In this document: positions 27,467-34,577 of the stretch, one piece after another | How positions within the stretch are numbered: the first letter of the stretch is position 1 | Layout: every line of letters starts with the position of its first letter | Assembly: GCF_000770305.1 (NCBI RefSeq) | Contig: NZ_JNVB01000045.1 | Span: 1 to 34,577 of the forward strand | Length of the DNA stretch: 34,577 bases | Source of the DNA: Erwinia oleae | GTDB lineage: Bacteria; Pseudomonadota; Gammaproteobacteria; Enterobacterales; Enterobacteriaceae | Direction of reading: 5' to 3' | Notes under the pieces: model-generated | Seen by the model: the letters and a program-made list of their open reading frames with translations, nothing else | Told to the model about the DNA's origin: nothing | Databases searched by the model: none | Program-made: the position numbers and the translations under genes

Positions 27467-28465
27467 TTATCCTCTTGCTGCCAGTGCCACAACGCGTTCA
27501 TAAGCTTTGCCGCTGCGAATGACGCGAAGTGCGTGTTGCGCATTTTCACGGAGGTCTTCGTGACCGAAAATTTTCAACAGCAGCGCAACGTTCACGGCGA
27601 CGGCTTCTTCATGGGCGCGTTCGCCCTTACCCTGAAGTAATCGGGTCAGAATGTCACGATTTTCTTCCGGCGAACCGCCTGCCAGCGCCTCCTGAGGATG
27701 AAAGCTCAGGCCAAAATCTTCCGGCGTAAGCTGATAATGCGTGATTTCGCCTTCGCGCAGTTCGGCCACGTGCGTGGCGCTGTGCAGCGCCACTTCGTCC
27801 ATTCCGCCGCCGTGCACCACCGCAGCGCGCTGGTAACCCAGCACTTTCAGCGTCTGCGCAATCGGCAACACCAGCTCCGGACTGTAAACGCCGATCACCG
27901 CCAGCGGCGGACGTGCCGGATTGATCAGCGGGCCAAGCACGTTGAACAGGGTACGGGTTTTTAACTGCTGGCGCACCGGCATGGCATGGCGAAAACCGCT
28001 GTGATACTGCGGCGCGAACAGGAAACAGACATCCAGCTCGTCCAGCGCCTTACGCGCCTCGTCCGCAGGCAGATCCAGCCTGATGCCAAACGCCGCCAGC
28101 AGATCGGACGAACCGGATTTGCTGGAGACGCTGCGGTTACCGTGCTTGGCAACCTTCAGGCCGCAGGCCGACGCCACAAAAGCGCTGGCGGTGGAAATAT
28201 TGATGCTGTTACTGCCATCGCCGCCGGTACCGACGATATCGGCAAAAGCGTAGTCGGGACGCGGAAAAGGTTTTGCGTCTTCCAGCAGCGCGGTGGCCGC
28301 ACCCGCAATCTCTTCGGGACGTTCGCCGCGCACCTTCATGGCAATCAGCGCGGCGGCGAGCTGCGTCGGCTCAAGCTGTCCGGTAATGATGGCTGAAAAT
28401 AGCTGGTGGCTCTCGGCCTGGCTCAGCGTCTTCGCCTGGTAAAGCTTTTCCAGAATTATGTTCAT
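27467..28465 (-). CDS. trpD: Anthranilate phosphoribosyltransferase TrpD (stand-alone)
   Basis: This enzyme joins anthranilate to phosphoribosyl pyrophosphate. The 332-residue protein is a separate polypeptide, unlike the TrpGD fusion of E. coli. The start at 28465 ([20 protein letters not shown]) has GGGAG six bases upstream; a longer open frame to 28510 overlaps trpG and is not homologous. The PRPP-binding [14 protein letters not shown] motif is near residue 81, and the anthranilate-binding [17 protein letters not shown] stretch follows near 108. It lies 13 bp after trpG. Confidence 0.96.
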   Translation of the reverse strand: MNIILEKLYQAKTLSQAESHQLFSAIITGQLEPTQLAAALIAMKVRGERPEEIAGAATALLEDAKPFPRPDYAFADIVGTGGDGSNSINISTASAFVASACGLKVAKHGNRSVSSKSGSSDLLAAFGIRLDLPADEARKALDELDVCFLFAPQYHSGFRHAMPVRQQLKTRTLFNVLGPLINPARPPLAVIGVYSPELVLPIAQTLKVLGYQRAAVVHGGGMDEVALHSATHVAELREGEITHYQLTPEDFGLSFHPQEALAGGSPEENRDILTRLLQGKGERAHEEAVAVNVALLLKIFGHEDLRENAQHALRVIRSGKAYERVVALAARG

Positions 28466-28478
28466 TTCATTCTCCCTG

Positions 28479-29057
28479 TTACGCCAGCGCCCAGGCGATG
28501 GTTTGTTCAAGCAGGCGCGCGCCCTGCGTGGTCAAAATGGACTCCGGATGGAACTGAAAGCCGCACACGCGATCGCCATCGTGACGCACGGCCATCACCA
28601 TGTCATTGAAGGTGGCGTTGACCGTCAGTTCGGCAGGCACGTTGCTGCCGACCAGCGAGTGATAGCGCGCCACCGGCAGCGGATTGCTCAATCCGGCGAA
28701 CATGCCGCAATCGTCGTGAGTGACGGCAGAGGCTTTACCGTGCAGGATTTCCCCCGCCTGACCAACGTGGCCGCCATAGCTTTCCACAATCGCCTGATGA
28801 CCCAGACAGATACCAATAATCGGCAGTTTGCCACGTAGCTGGCGCAGTAATTCAGGCATGCAGCCCGCGTCGGCAGGTGCTCCGGGGCCTGGTGAAAGCA
28901 ACAGCACCGGACGGGTCATGGTGTTAACACGCTCAACCAGCGTCTGCGTCGGCACATTATTGCGATAAATCACCACGCGATGACCGAAGGCGCGCAGCTG
29001 ATCGACGAGGTTGTAGGTGAATGAGTCGATATTATCGAGCAGCAGGATATCGGCCAT
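28479..29057 (-). CDS. trpG: Anthranilate synthase component II, glutamine amidotransferase TrpG (stand-alone)
   Basis: This class I glutamine amidotransferase supplies ammonia to TrpE. It is 192 residues long. The catalytic triad is Cys84 (GICLGHQAI) with His170 and Glu172 ([10 protein letters not shown]). The oxyanion-loop SPGPGAP is at residues 55-61. It ends after ALA with its own stop, so it is not fused to trpD. The ATG overlaps the trpE stop (TGATG), which couples the two anthranilate synthase subunits. Confidence 0.96.
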   Translation of the reverse strand: MADILLLDNIDSFTYNLVDQLRAFGHRVVIYRNNVPTQTLVERVNTMTRPVLLLSPGPGAPADAGCMPELLRQLRGKLPIIGICLGHQAIVESYGGHVGQAGEILHGKASAVTHDDCGMFAGLSNPLPVARYHSLVGSNVPAELTVNATFNDMVMAVRHDGDRVCGFQFHPESILTTQGARLLEQTIAWALA

Positions 29058-30619
29058 CAGAAAATCTCCTTGCAGTGATGCGCAGTGGCGATAGCGCGCA
29101 ATACCGCGCGCGCTTTGTTGCGACTCTCGTCGGCTTCGGCCTGAGGTACGGAATCCAGCACCACGCCCGCGCCGGCCTGGACGGTGGCGATGCCGTCTTC
29201 AACCCAGGCTGAGCGGATAACGATACAGGTGTCCAGATCGCCACTGGCGGTAAAGTAACCCACCGCGCCGCCGTAGCTACCGCGACGCGTGCCTTCGGCG
29301 CTGGCGATGAGCTGCATGGCGCGAACCTTCGGCGCGCCGCTCAGCGTGCCCATGTTCATACAGGCGCGGTAGGCATGCAGTACATCAAGATCTTCTCTCA
29401 GCGTGCCAACCACCCGCGACACCAGATGCATCACGAAGGAGTAGCGGTCAACTTTGGTGAGATCGGCCACGTAACGGCTGCCCGGTTCGCAGATGCGCGC
29501 CAGGTCGTTGCGCGCCAGATCAACCAGCATCAGATGCTCCGCCAGCTCTTTATGATCGGTACGCATCTCCAGCTCAATGCGGCTGTCGAGATCGCGATCC
29601 AGCGTGCCGTCTGCGTGCCTGCCGCGCGGACGCGTACCGGCAATAGGATAGATTTCAATCTGACGGTTAGTTGCATCGTATTTCAGTGAGCTTTCGGGCG
29701 AGGCGCCAAACAGCTGAAAATCGCTGTCCTGCATGAAGAACATGTAGGGGCTGGGATTGCTGTTTTTCAGCGTGTCATACGCCGCCAGCGGCGACGGGCA
29801 GGGCAGCGAAAAGCGGCGCGACGGCACGACCTGAAAAATTTCGCCCTGACGAATGGCCGCCTGCATCTCTTCAACTACCGCGCAGTAGGCTTCATCGCTC
29901 TGGTTACAACTCAGCGTCATGGTTTCAAGGGTTTTGACGGGCAGCGCGGGGGCCGGTTGCAGCATCTGCGCGTGGATCTGCTCAATACGGCTTTGCAGCC
30001 GCAAAAATTCCGCCGGTGCCGGGGTGAACAGGCTGGCCTGCAAACGTGCGCTCCGGCTCTGATGGTCGATAACCAGCAGCGTTTCGGCCAGATAGAAGCA
30101 GTAATCAGGGCAGCGCTGGTCATTTGCCAGCGCGGGCAGATCTTCAAAACCTGCGACCAGGTCATAGGCAAACAGGCCGCCGAGCAGCACGGCTTCGCGC
30201 TCGTCCGCCGGGCTTCTGACCAGATGCGGGATCAGGCGCAGCGCATCAAACACCGAGGTGGCCTTCAGGCGTGAATCTTCATCCTGTACCTCGCTGTTTG
30301 GCGAAAAACGGAGTTCGCGGCCATCGGGACGTACGGTATTCACCACGTCATGCGGCAATGCTTCGTCCAGTAGCGGCAGCAGCGCGCGACCGTTTTCCGA
30401 GAGCGCCTGGATGGTGACGACATTCTCCAGCGCGTTGATGCGCAGCGCGCTGTCAACAATCAGCAGACTTTTCAGGTTACGTTTGCTGTCGATATCAGCG
30501 GATTCCAGCAGCAGCGTGGCGGGACGCGCGCCGCAAAGCTGATGGAATACGGCGGCCGGATCTTCGCGATAAGGGGCGCTACCGGTAATCAGTTTCACTC
30601 CAGGTTTAACGTTTGGCAT
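29057..30619 (-). CDS. trpE: Anthranilate synthase component I TrpE
   Basis: This subunit converts chorismate and ammonia to anthranilate, the first committed step to tryptophan, and is feedback-inhibited by tryptophan. It has 520 residues, as in E. coli. The LLLES inhibitor-binding motif is at residues 36-40. The chorismate-binding half shows [26 protein letters not shown] and [11 protein letters not shown]. The ATG at 30619 follows GAGAAGTGAGTGT, a modest ribosome site. It is the first structural gene after the trpL attenuator. Confidence 0.97.
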   Translation of the reverse strand: MPNVKPGVKLITGSAPYREDPAAVFHQLCGARPATLLLESADIDSKRNLKSLLIVDSALRINALENVVTIQALSENGRALLPLLDEALPHDVVNTVRPDGRELRFSPNSEVQDEDSRLKATSVFDALRLIPHLVRSPADEREAVLLGGLFAYDLVAGFEDLPALANDQRCPDYCFYLAETLLVIDHQSRSARLQASLFTPAPAEFLRLQSRIEQIHAQMLQPAPALPVKTLETMTLSCNQSDEAYCAVVEEMQAAIRQGEIFQVVPSRRFSLPCPSPLAAYDTLKNSNPSPYMFFMQDSDFQLFGASPESSLKYDATNRQIEIYPIAGTRPRGRHADGTLDRDLDSRIELEMRTDHKELAEHLMLVDLARNDLARICEPGSRYVADLTKVDRYSFVMHLVSRVVGTLREDLDVLHAYRACMNMGTLSGAPKVRAMQLIASAEGTRRGSYGGAVGYFTASGDLDTCIVIRSAWVEDGIATVQAGAGVVLDSVPQAEADESRNKARAVLRAIATAHHCKEIF

Positions 30620-30642
30620 ACACTCACTTCTCTAAATTTTGC

Positions 30643-30714
30643 AAAAAAAAAGCCCGCTGTTGGCGGGCCTGGGTATCTGCACTCTTTCAGGTACGTGCAG
30701 GACGCCTTCGCCCG
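30643..30714 (-). promoter_or_regulatory. trp attenuator (antiterminator and terminator stems)
   Basis: Region 3, GCCCGC (30668-30663), pairs with region 4, GCGGGC (30657-30652), and nine T residues follow; this is the terminator. Region 3 can instead pair with CGGGC of region 2 (30714-30710), just after the leader peptide stop, which prevents termination. Ribosome stalling at the tandem Trp codons of trpL would decide between the two. Confidence 0.88.
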
Positions 30715-30715
30715 T

Positions 30716-30766
30716 TCAGGAAGAAGTGCGCCACCAACCTGTCATCATTCTGTTTTTGATAATCAT
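30716..30766 (-). CDS. trpL: trp operon leader peptide TrpL
   Basis: This 16-residue peptide reads MIIKNRMMTGWWRTSS. The tandem Trp codons (residues 11-12) sense charged tRNA-Trp and control the attenuator that follows directly. The surrounding AGGTTGGTGGCGCACTTC is almost the same as in E. coli, while the N-terminal half differs. The AGGG about ten bases before the ATG serves as ribosome site. Confidence 0.9.
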   Translation of the reverse strand: MIIKNRMMTGWWRTSS

Positions 30767-30793
30767 GATTCAGATACCCTTGTGCGTGAACTT

Positions 30794-30829
30794 GCGTACT
30801 AGTTAACGGGTTCGCGGCAAAAAAGTCAA
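30794..30829 (-). promoter_or_regulatory. trp promoter and TrpR operator
   Basis: On the minus strand the -35 is TTGACT (30829-30824) and the -10 is TTAACT (30806-30801), with a 17-bp spacer. The operator (30813-30794) reads GAACCCGTTAACTAGTACGC, against the E. coli GAACTAGTTAACTAGTACGC. The right CTAG half is intact and the left CTAG has become CCCG. Start of transcription is expected near 30794. Confidence 0.88.
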
Positions 30830-30898
30830 TACTCTTTTTCCCTGCCGATGAAATCTGGTTATCATGCTGCGATATTTTCCGCTGCATCCGGAGTCGTT

Positions 30899-31789
30899 TT
30901 GGCTGAACCTTTCCCGTACAACCCGTTTCCGATTTACGACCTTCACAGCCATACGCGCGCGTCTGATGGCATGCTCACGCCGGATGAACTGGTAAACAGG
31001 GCGGTAGCACGCAGGGTAGGCGTGCTGGCGATAACCGATCATGACACCGTCGCCGGTATTGCACCCGCGCGTCAGGCGATTGAAAAAGACGGGCTGCCGC
31101 TGCAACTGGTGGCTGGCGTGGAAATTTCCACCCTGTGGGAAAACCATGAAATTCATATTGTTGGTCTGGGCGTGGACGAACACCACCCTGATTTGACGGC
31201 TTTTTTGCACGAGCAGCATCAGCGGCGCATGGCGCGCGCAGAACTGATCGCCGAACGGCTGGAAAAAGCGCACATTCCCGGTGCGCTTGAAGGCGCACTG
31301 GCGCTGGCTGATGGGGGCGCGATAACCCGCGGCCACTTTGCCCGTTTTCTGGTGGCGCAGGGAAAGGCAGAAAACATGGCGCAGGTTTTTAAAAATTATC
31401 TCGCGCGCGGGAAAACCGGCTACGCGCCGCCGCAGTGGTGTACAATTAAACAAGCCATTGATGCTGTTCATCATTCTGGCGGGCGCAGCGTGCTGGCCCA
31501 TCCCGGACGCTACGGATTGTCAGCTAAATGGCTGAAGCGCCTGGTCGCGCACTTCAGCGAAGAGGGCGGCGATGCAATGGAGGTGGCGCAGTGTCAGCAG
31601 CCACCGCATGAGCGCAGCCAACTGGCGCGTTATGCGCAGGATTATCACCTGGCCGCGTCGCAGGGTTCCGATTTTCATCAGGCCTGCCCGTGGATCGAAC
31701 TGGGTAAAAACCTGTGGCTTCCGGGAGGCGTCGAGGCCGTCTGGCTCCGCTTTCCACATATTATTCAGGTTGCTGCGCCGCAGGCGTGA
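30899..31789 (+). CDS. rnm: RNase RNM (PHP-domain 5'-3' exoribonuclease / nucleotide phosphatase)
   Basis: This PHP-family metal-dependent enzyme (YciV/TrpH) trims RNA 5' ends, including 23S and 5S rRNA precursors, and degrades short oligonucleotides. The metal-binding motifs are visible: IYDLHSHT near residue 12, ITDHDTVAGI, GVEIST, HEIHIVGL, LAHPGRYGLS and GSDFHQACPW. I chose the TTG at 30899 because GGAG (30890-30893) lies five bases before it and the product (296 residues) matches E. coli in length. The in-frame ATG at 30848 would add 17 residues and start only about 20 bp from the trp -35. It diverges from the trp operon and precedes yciO by 16 bp. Confidence 0.9.
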   Translation: MAEPFPYNPFPIYDLHSHTRASDGMLTPDELVNRAVARRVGVLAITDHDTVAGIAPARQAIEKDGLPLQLVAGVEISTLWENHEIHIVGLGVDEHHPDLTAFLHEQHQRRMARAELIAERLEKAHIPGALEGALALADGGAITRGHFARFLVAQGKAENMAQVFKNYLARGKTGYAPPQWCTIKQAIDAVHHSGGRSVLAHPGRYGLSAKWLKRLVAHFSEEGGDAMEVAQCQQPPHERSQLARYAQDYHLAASQGSDFHQACPWIELGKNLWLPGGVEAVWLRFPHIIQVAAPQA

Positions 31790-31805
31790 CAGCCAGGAGT
31801 TTATA

Positions 31806-32426
31806 ATGAGTCAATTTTTCTATATTCATCCCGAAAATCCGCAGCCGCGGCTGATTAAGCAGTCGGTTGAGATGCTGAATAAAGGCGGCGTGATCGTCTA
31901 TCCAACCGATTCCGGTTACGCGTTGGGCTGTCGCCTGGAAGATAAAAGCGCCATGGAGCGCATTTGCCAGATCAGAAAGCTGGACGGCGATCACCACTTC
32001 ACGCTGGTATGCCGCGACTTATCTGAGCTTTCTACTTACGCGCACGTCGATAATACCGCCTTCAGGCTGATAAAAAATAATACGCCGGGCAACTACACGT
32101 TTATTTTAAAAGCGACCAAAGAGGTGCCTCGCCGGTTAATGAACGAGAAGCGCAAAACTATCGGGCTGCGCGTCCCCTCCAATCCTGTTGCGCTGGCGCT
32201 GCTGAATGCGGTTAATGAGCCGATGATGTCCACATCATTGATTTTGCCAGGCAACGACTTTACCGAATCCGACCCGGAAGCCATTCAGGACGTGATTGGT
32301 AAACAGGTGGATTTAATTATTCACGGCGGCTATCTGGGGCAGCATCCCACCACCGTTATCGATCTGACGGACAATTCGCCGGTCGTGGTGAGAGAAGGGG
32401 CAGGAGATATCACCCCTTTTCTGTAA
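31806..32426 (+). CDS. yciO: Sua5/YciO/YrdC family protein YciO
   Basis: This is a 206-residue protein of the YrdC-like fold, the same length as E. coli YciO. It starts MSQFFYIHPENPQPRLIKQS. The nucleotide/RNA-binding pocket residues appear in GGVIVYPTDSGYALGC (about 27-42) and KRKTIGLRVP-type stretches. YrdC and Sua5 make threonylcarbamoyl-AMP for tRNA t6A; YciO is a related protein whose own role is less clear. AGGAG (31795-31799) precedes the ATG. It is probably cotranscribed with rnm. Confidence 0.95.
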   Translation: MSQFFYIHPENPQPRLIKQSVEMLNKGGVIVYPTDSGYALGCRLEDKSAMERICQIRKLDGDHHFTLVCRDLSELSTYAHVDNTAFRLIKNNTPGNYTFILKATKEVPRRLMNEKRKTIGLRVPSNPVALALLNAVNEPMMSTSLILPGNDFTESDPEAIQDVIGKQVDLIIHGGYLGQHPTTVIDLTDNSPVVVREGAGDITPFL

Positions 32427-32434
32427 TACGTTCC

Positions 32435-32457
32435 ACCGCCGGAAGGCATCCGGCGGT
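32435..32457. other. Perfect hairpin after yciO
   Basis: ACCGCCGGA (32435-32443) and TCCGGCGGT (32449-32457) form a 9-bp stem with a five-base loop, starting 9 bp after the yciO stop. No T run follows on either strand. It lies between convergent genes and may act as an mRNA 3'-end or Rho-linked structure. Confidence 0.5.
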
Positions 32458-32483
32458 ATAAATGAACATTACCCGCGTTATTA

Positions 32484-33113
32484 TCAGGTGATCGATTTAT
32501 TCAGCCATGATTTAAAATCACGATAAGGAATATACAGCGAGACGTCTTTAAGCGGGGCGGGTGACGCTTTGTGCTGCCTGATTTCCGTGCTGAAACCGAC
32601 AATCACTCCGCCAATAGTGTCATCATTATTATAAACCGCGCCACCTGACATGCCTTTCACCACGCCGGCATTTGAGGCCATCGCCACGCAGGGACGTTTA
32701 TTCCAGTCATTCCTGATACCGGTGAGTGCCAGATTAACGCCTGATGACTCCACCGGCATCGCGCTGATAAAGCTGTAGCCATACATTTTAACCGGCTCAC
32801 CAATTGCACCCTCACGGAATTTCGGCAGGGATTTCAGATCGTTTTTATGATAAATAATCGCCAGATCGCAATAAGGATGGTAAGCCTTCACGCGCTGTAC
32901 GGAATATCTGGCCACGTGCGCCGCCGTAAGGCTGTAGTCAGCCGTCAGGGGAATACTGCTCCCCAGCGTGCCAATGCCCAAAATGGTAGGAATGCCGGTA
33001 AAATTCATATCGACACGATTCATTGCTTCGCTGCTGTACTGGTATTTTCCCACGGAGCAGCCGGTCAGCGTTAGCAATGCTAACGCTGAAAAAAGTTTGT
33101 TTTTCATCATCAT
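32484..33113 (-). CDS. Trypsin-like serine peptidase, putative lipoprotein
   Basis: This 209-residue protein begins with a lipoprotein signal: MMMKNKLFSALALLTLTGCS, with lipobox LTGC and lipidated Cys19. The mature part looks like a chymotrypsin-fold serine peptidase. A candidate catalytic triad is His66 (SLTAAHVARY), Asp83 (YCDLAIIY) and Ser156 (VKGMSGGAVYN). The domain is short for the family. Substrate and biological role are unknown; it should sit at the periplasmic face of a membrane. Three ATG codons in a row (33113, 33110, 33107) could serve as start, and none has a strong ribosome site. In E. coli the unrelated membrane protein gene yciQ lies here. AT-rich flanking DNA suggests a later arrival. 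Confidence 0.82.
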   Translation of the reverse strand: MMMKNKLFSALALLTLTGCSVGKYQYSSEAMNRVDMNFTGIPTILGIGTLGSSIPLTADYSLTAAHVARYSVQRVKAYHPYCDLAIIYHKNDLKSLPKFREGAIGEPVKMYGYSFISAMPVESSGVNLALTGIRNDWNKRPCVAMASNAGVVKGMSGGAVYNNDDTIGGVIVGFSTEIRQHKASPAPLKDVSLYIPYRDFKSWLNKSIT

Positions 33114-33366
33114 TACGCTCAGTCGGTCACGTCGGTAAATCCCTGGTGAAGATTAATGACGTGGAATGCCGATGCTGATTCGGGATCAGCGTTTTTATCG
33201 GAGCGATGCTCCGAGGTTATTTAATTAAAAAAACACTAAAGTTTTTATTTATGGTCGAACTGATATTTATATTTTATTAGCGAAGTTTCTCCGCCTTAAA
33301 TAAAGTTTATATGAGTCACTAAAGAGATCAATTGCCAATGCAGCGTTTTCATTTAAAGTGGCATTC

Positions 33367-33428
33367 ATCGGCTGTTAACTCAATCCACTACCTGAAGCGG
33401 GTGGAAGATTTGCGTTAATGCCGCCGAT
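33367..33428. repeat. Imperfect 62-nt inverted repeat
   Basis: Nested arms are ATCGGC (33367-33372) with GCCGAT (33423-33428), GTTAAC (33374-33379) with GTTAAT (33414-33419), and TCCAC (33384-33388) with GTGGA (33401-33405). Together they could fold into a long interrupted hairpin. It may be a structured RNA, a decayed mobile element end, or chance. Confidence 0.3.
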
Positions 33429-33785
33429 TAGCGAAGGATCTTATGCAAATCCCAGCATAAAATTAAAGAGAGGGAAGGGATTCAGGCGGATCGTTCTGGT
33501 ACTTATCGCAAATATTTTAATCATTCACTTTATTATTTTTTATTAATCACGGTCCGGCAAATCGCAGCAATTGATATCAGCAATCATTATTTATTTTTTA
33601 AGTGGCGCAGTTAGGCGGGATAAAACCTTTTCTTCCCGAAGATGCCAGGAAAATAACAGGCAACAATATAACGTGCGTTATACACAGGTGTTTATAACCA
33701 TGCAACAGACCTCTCTCTGCTGCTCTCATTACGATGTGACGTTTAGCCGGTCGAAAAGTACGGCATGTTAACGTTGATAAACAGG

Positions 33786-33814
33786 GTTACAGCCAGGCGG
33801 AAAGTCTGTATAAT
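33786..33814 (+). promoter_or_regulatory. Candidate rluB promoter
   Basis: A perfect -10 TATAAT (33809-33814) lies 17 bp after GTTACA (33786-33791), which matches TTGACA at four positions. It is about 90 bp before the rluB start, which fits a normal sigma-70 promoter. Confidence 0.55.
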
Positions 33815-33902
33815 AGCAGCGCGGTTACATATTAAGTTATTGAAAATAAAAGATATTTTGTTTTCACCATGACGCCTGGGAAGGCGACAAAGAGGGTGCT
33901 CT

Positions 33903-34577
33903 ATGAGCGAAAAGTTACAGAAAGTGTTAGCGCGCGCCGGACATGGCTCCCGCCGCGAAATCGAAGCAATGATCTCCGCCGGACGCATCAGCGTCGATGG
34001 CAAACTGGCCACGCTGGGCGACCGCGTCGAGCCAAATAAAACGTTAAAAATCCGTATTGATGGTCATCTGGTTTCCGTTACTGAATCAACCGCAGAAATC
34101 TGCCGCGTGCTGGCGTATTACAAGCCAGAGGGTGAGCTCTGCACGCGTAACGATCCCGAAGGTCGTCCAACCGTTTTCGATCGCCTGCCGAAACTGCGCG
34201 GCGCGCGCTGGATTGCCGTAGGGCGTCTGGACGTGAATACCTGCGGTTTACTGCTCTTTACGACCGATGGCGAACTGGCTAACCGCCTGATGCATCCCAG
34301 CCGCGAAGTGGAACGGGAATATGCCGTGCGGGTATTTGGTCAGGTCGATGAGGAGAAGCTCAGGCAACTGAGCCGCGGCGTGCAGCTTGAAGACGGCCCG
34401 GCCTCGTTCAAAACGCTGAAATTTATCGGCGGCGAAGGCATTAACCAGTGGTACAGCGCGACGTTGACCGAAGGCCGTAATCGTGAAGTGCGACGGCTGT
34501 GGGAATCCGTGGGTGTGCAGGTCAGCCGTCTGATCCGCACGCGCTATGGCGACATCACGCTGCCGAAAGGTCTGCCG
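33903..34577 (+). CDS. rluB: 23S rRNA pseudouridine(2605) synthase RluB (3' end outside window)
   Basis: RluB converts U2605 of 23S rRNA to pseudouridine in the peptidyl-transferase region. The first 225 codons are present; the E. coli protein has about 291. An S4 RNA-binding domain covers about residues 3-60 ([20 protein letters not shown]). The RsuA-type catalytic domain follows, with the catalytic aspartate exactly at residue 110 ([14 protein letters not shown]). The conserved [15 protein letters not shown] stretch lies near 205. GAGGGT precedes the ATG. Confidence 0.96.
   Translation, partial: MSEKLQKVLARAGHGSRREIEAMISAGRISVDGKLATLGDRVEPNKTLKIRIDGHLVSVTESTAEICRVLAYYKPEGELCTRNDPEGRPTVFDRLPKLRGARWIAVGRLDVNTCGLLLFTTDGELANRLMHPSREVEREYAVRVFGQVDEEKLRQLSRGVQLEDGPASFKTLKFIGGEGINQWYSATLTEGRNREVRRLWESVGVQVSRLIRTRYGDITLPKGLP

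Larger units (their letters stand above)
33114..33902. other. AT-rich non-coding region with hairpins before rluB
   Basis: I find no convincing gene in these 789 bp; the short open frames lack ribosome sites. Two adjacent hairpins occur near the peptidase end. One is GCTGAT (33174-33179) with ATCAGC (33185-33190), followed by GTTTTT on the plus strand. The other is TCGGAGC (33198-33204) with GCTCCGA (33208-33214). The stretch 33220-33620 is noticeably AT-rich compared with the rest of the window. Confidence 0.6.

Noticed and set aside
33571..33771. 66-codon open frame upstream of rluB
   Set aside because: It has a TTG start, no ribosome site, an AT-rich composition and no recognisable protein features.

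Overview
The window is chromosomal DNA of an enterobacterium. Its backbone follows the Escherichia coli order adhE-ychE-opp-yciU-clsA-yciY-yciI-tonB-yciA-yciB-yciC-ompW-trp-rnm-yciO-rluB. Anthranilate synthase component II (trpG) and anthranilate phosphoribosyltransferase (trpD) are separate genes rather than the E. coli TrpGD fusion. That, with the extra transporter genes, suggests an Erwiniaceae-type genome (Pantoea/Erwinia-like); Serratia-like relatives cannot be excluded. kch, yciEFG and yciQ, present in the E. coli segment, are absent here. No tRNA, rRNA, insertion sequence or CRISPR array was seen.

Left part (1-11120): the 5' three quarters of adhE (minus strand, running off the edge), ychE, then an oligopeptide permease locus. 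This locus has two tandem oppA genes. The first is broken by a frameshift near its 3' end; the second is intact and is followed by oppB, oppC, oppD, oppF and a strong terminator. The 600-bp region before the first oppA contains a candidate nitrogen-control layout: two NtrC-like sites 31 bp apart, an exact IHF consensus, and a sigma-54 -24/-12 element just before the gene.

Middle part (11243-16939): a second, complete five-gene peptide-type ABC transporter (binding protein, two permeases, two ATPases) lies between oppF and yciU, which are neighbours in E. coli. Its last ATPase reads into the antisense strand of yciU. Both transporter operons carry a GC-rich hairpin between the binding-protein gene and the first permease gene. 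This fits high expression of the binding protein relative to the membrane parts.

16863-23899: envelope and housekeeping genes. These are yciU and clsA (cardiolipin synthase), yciY, yciI, tonB, the yciA thioesterase, an operon of a YkgJ-type cysteine-cluster protein with yciC and yciB, ompW with a perfect FNR box upstream, and a small BON-domain lipoprotein.

24017-30829: the complete trp operon on the minus strand (trpL-trpE-trpG-trpD-trpCF-trpB-trpA). It has a recognisable promoter/operator, a leader peptide with tandem Trp codons, an attenuator and a distal terminator. It makes tryptophan from chorismate.

30899-34577: rnm (PHP-domain nuclease), yciO, and then, where yciQ sits in E. coli, a trypsin-like lipoprotein and about 790 bp of AT-rich non-coding DNA. 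The window ends inside rluB.

No wholly new system was recognised. The most promising observations are the putative NtrC/IHF/sigma-54 control region before the duplicated oppA, the second transporter with its antisense overlap of yciU, and the trypsin-like lipoprotein replacing yciQ.
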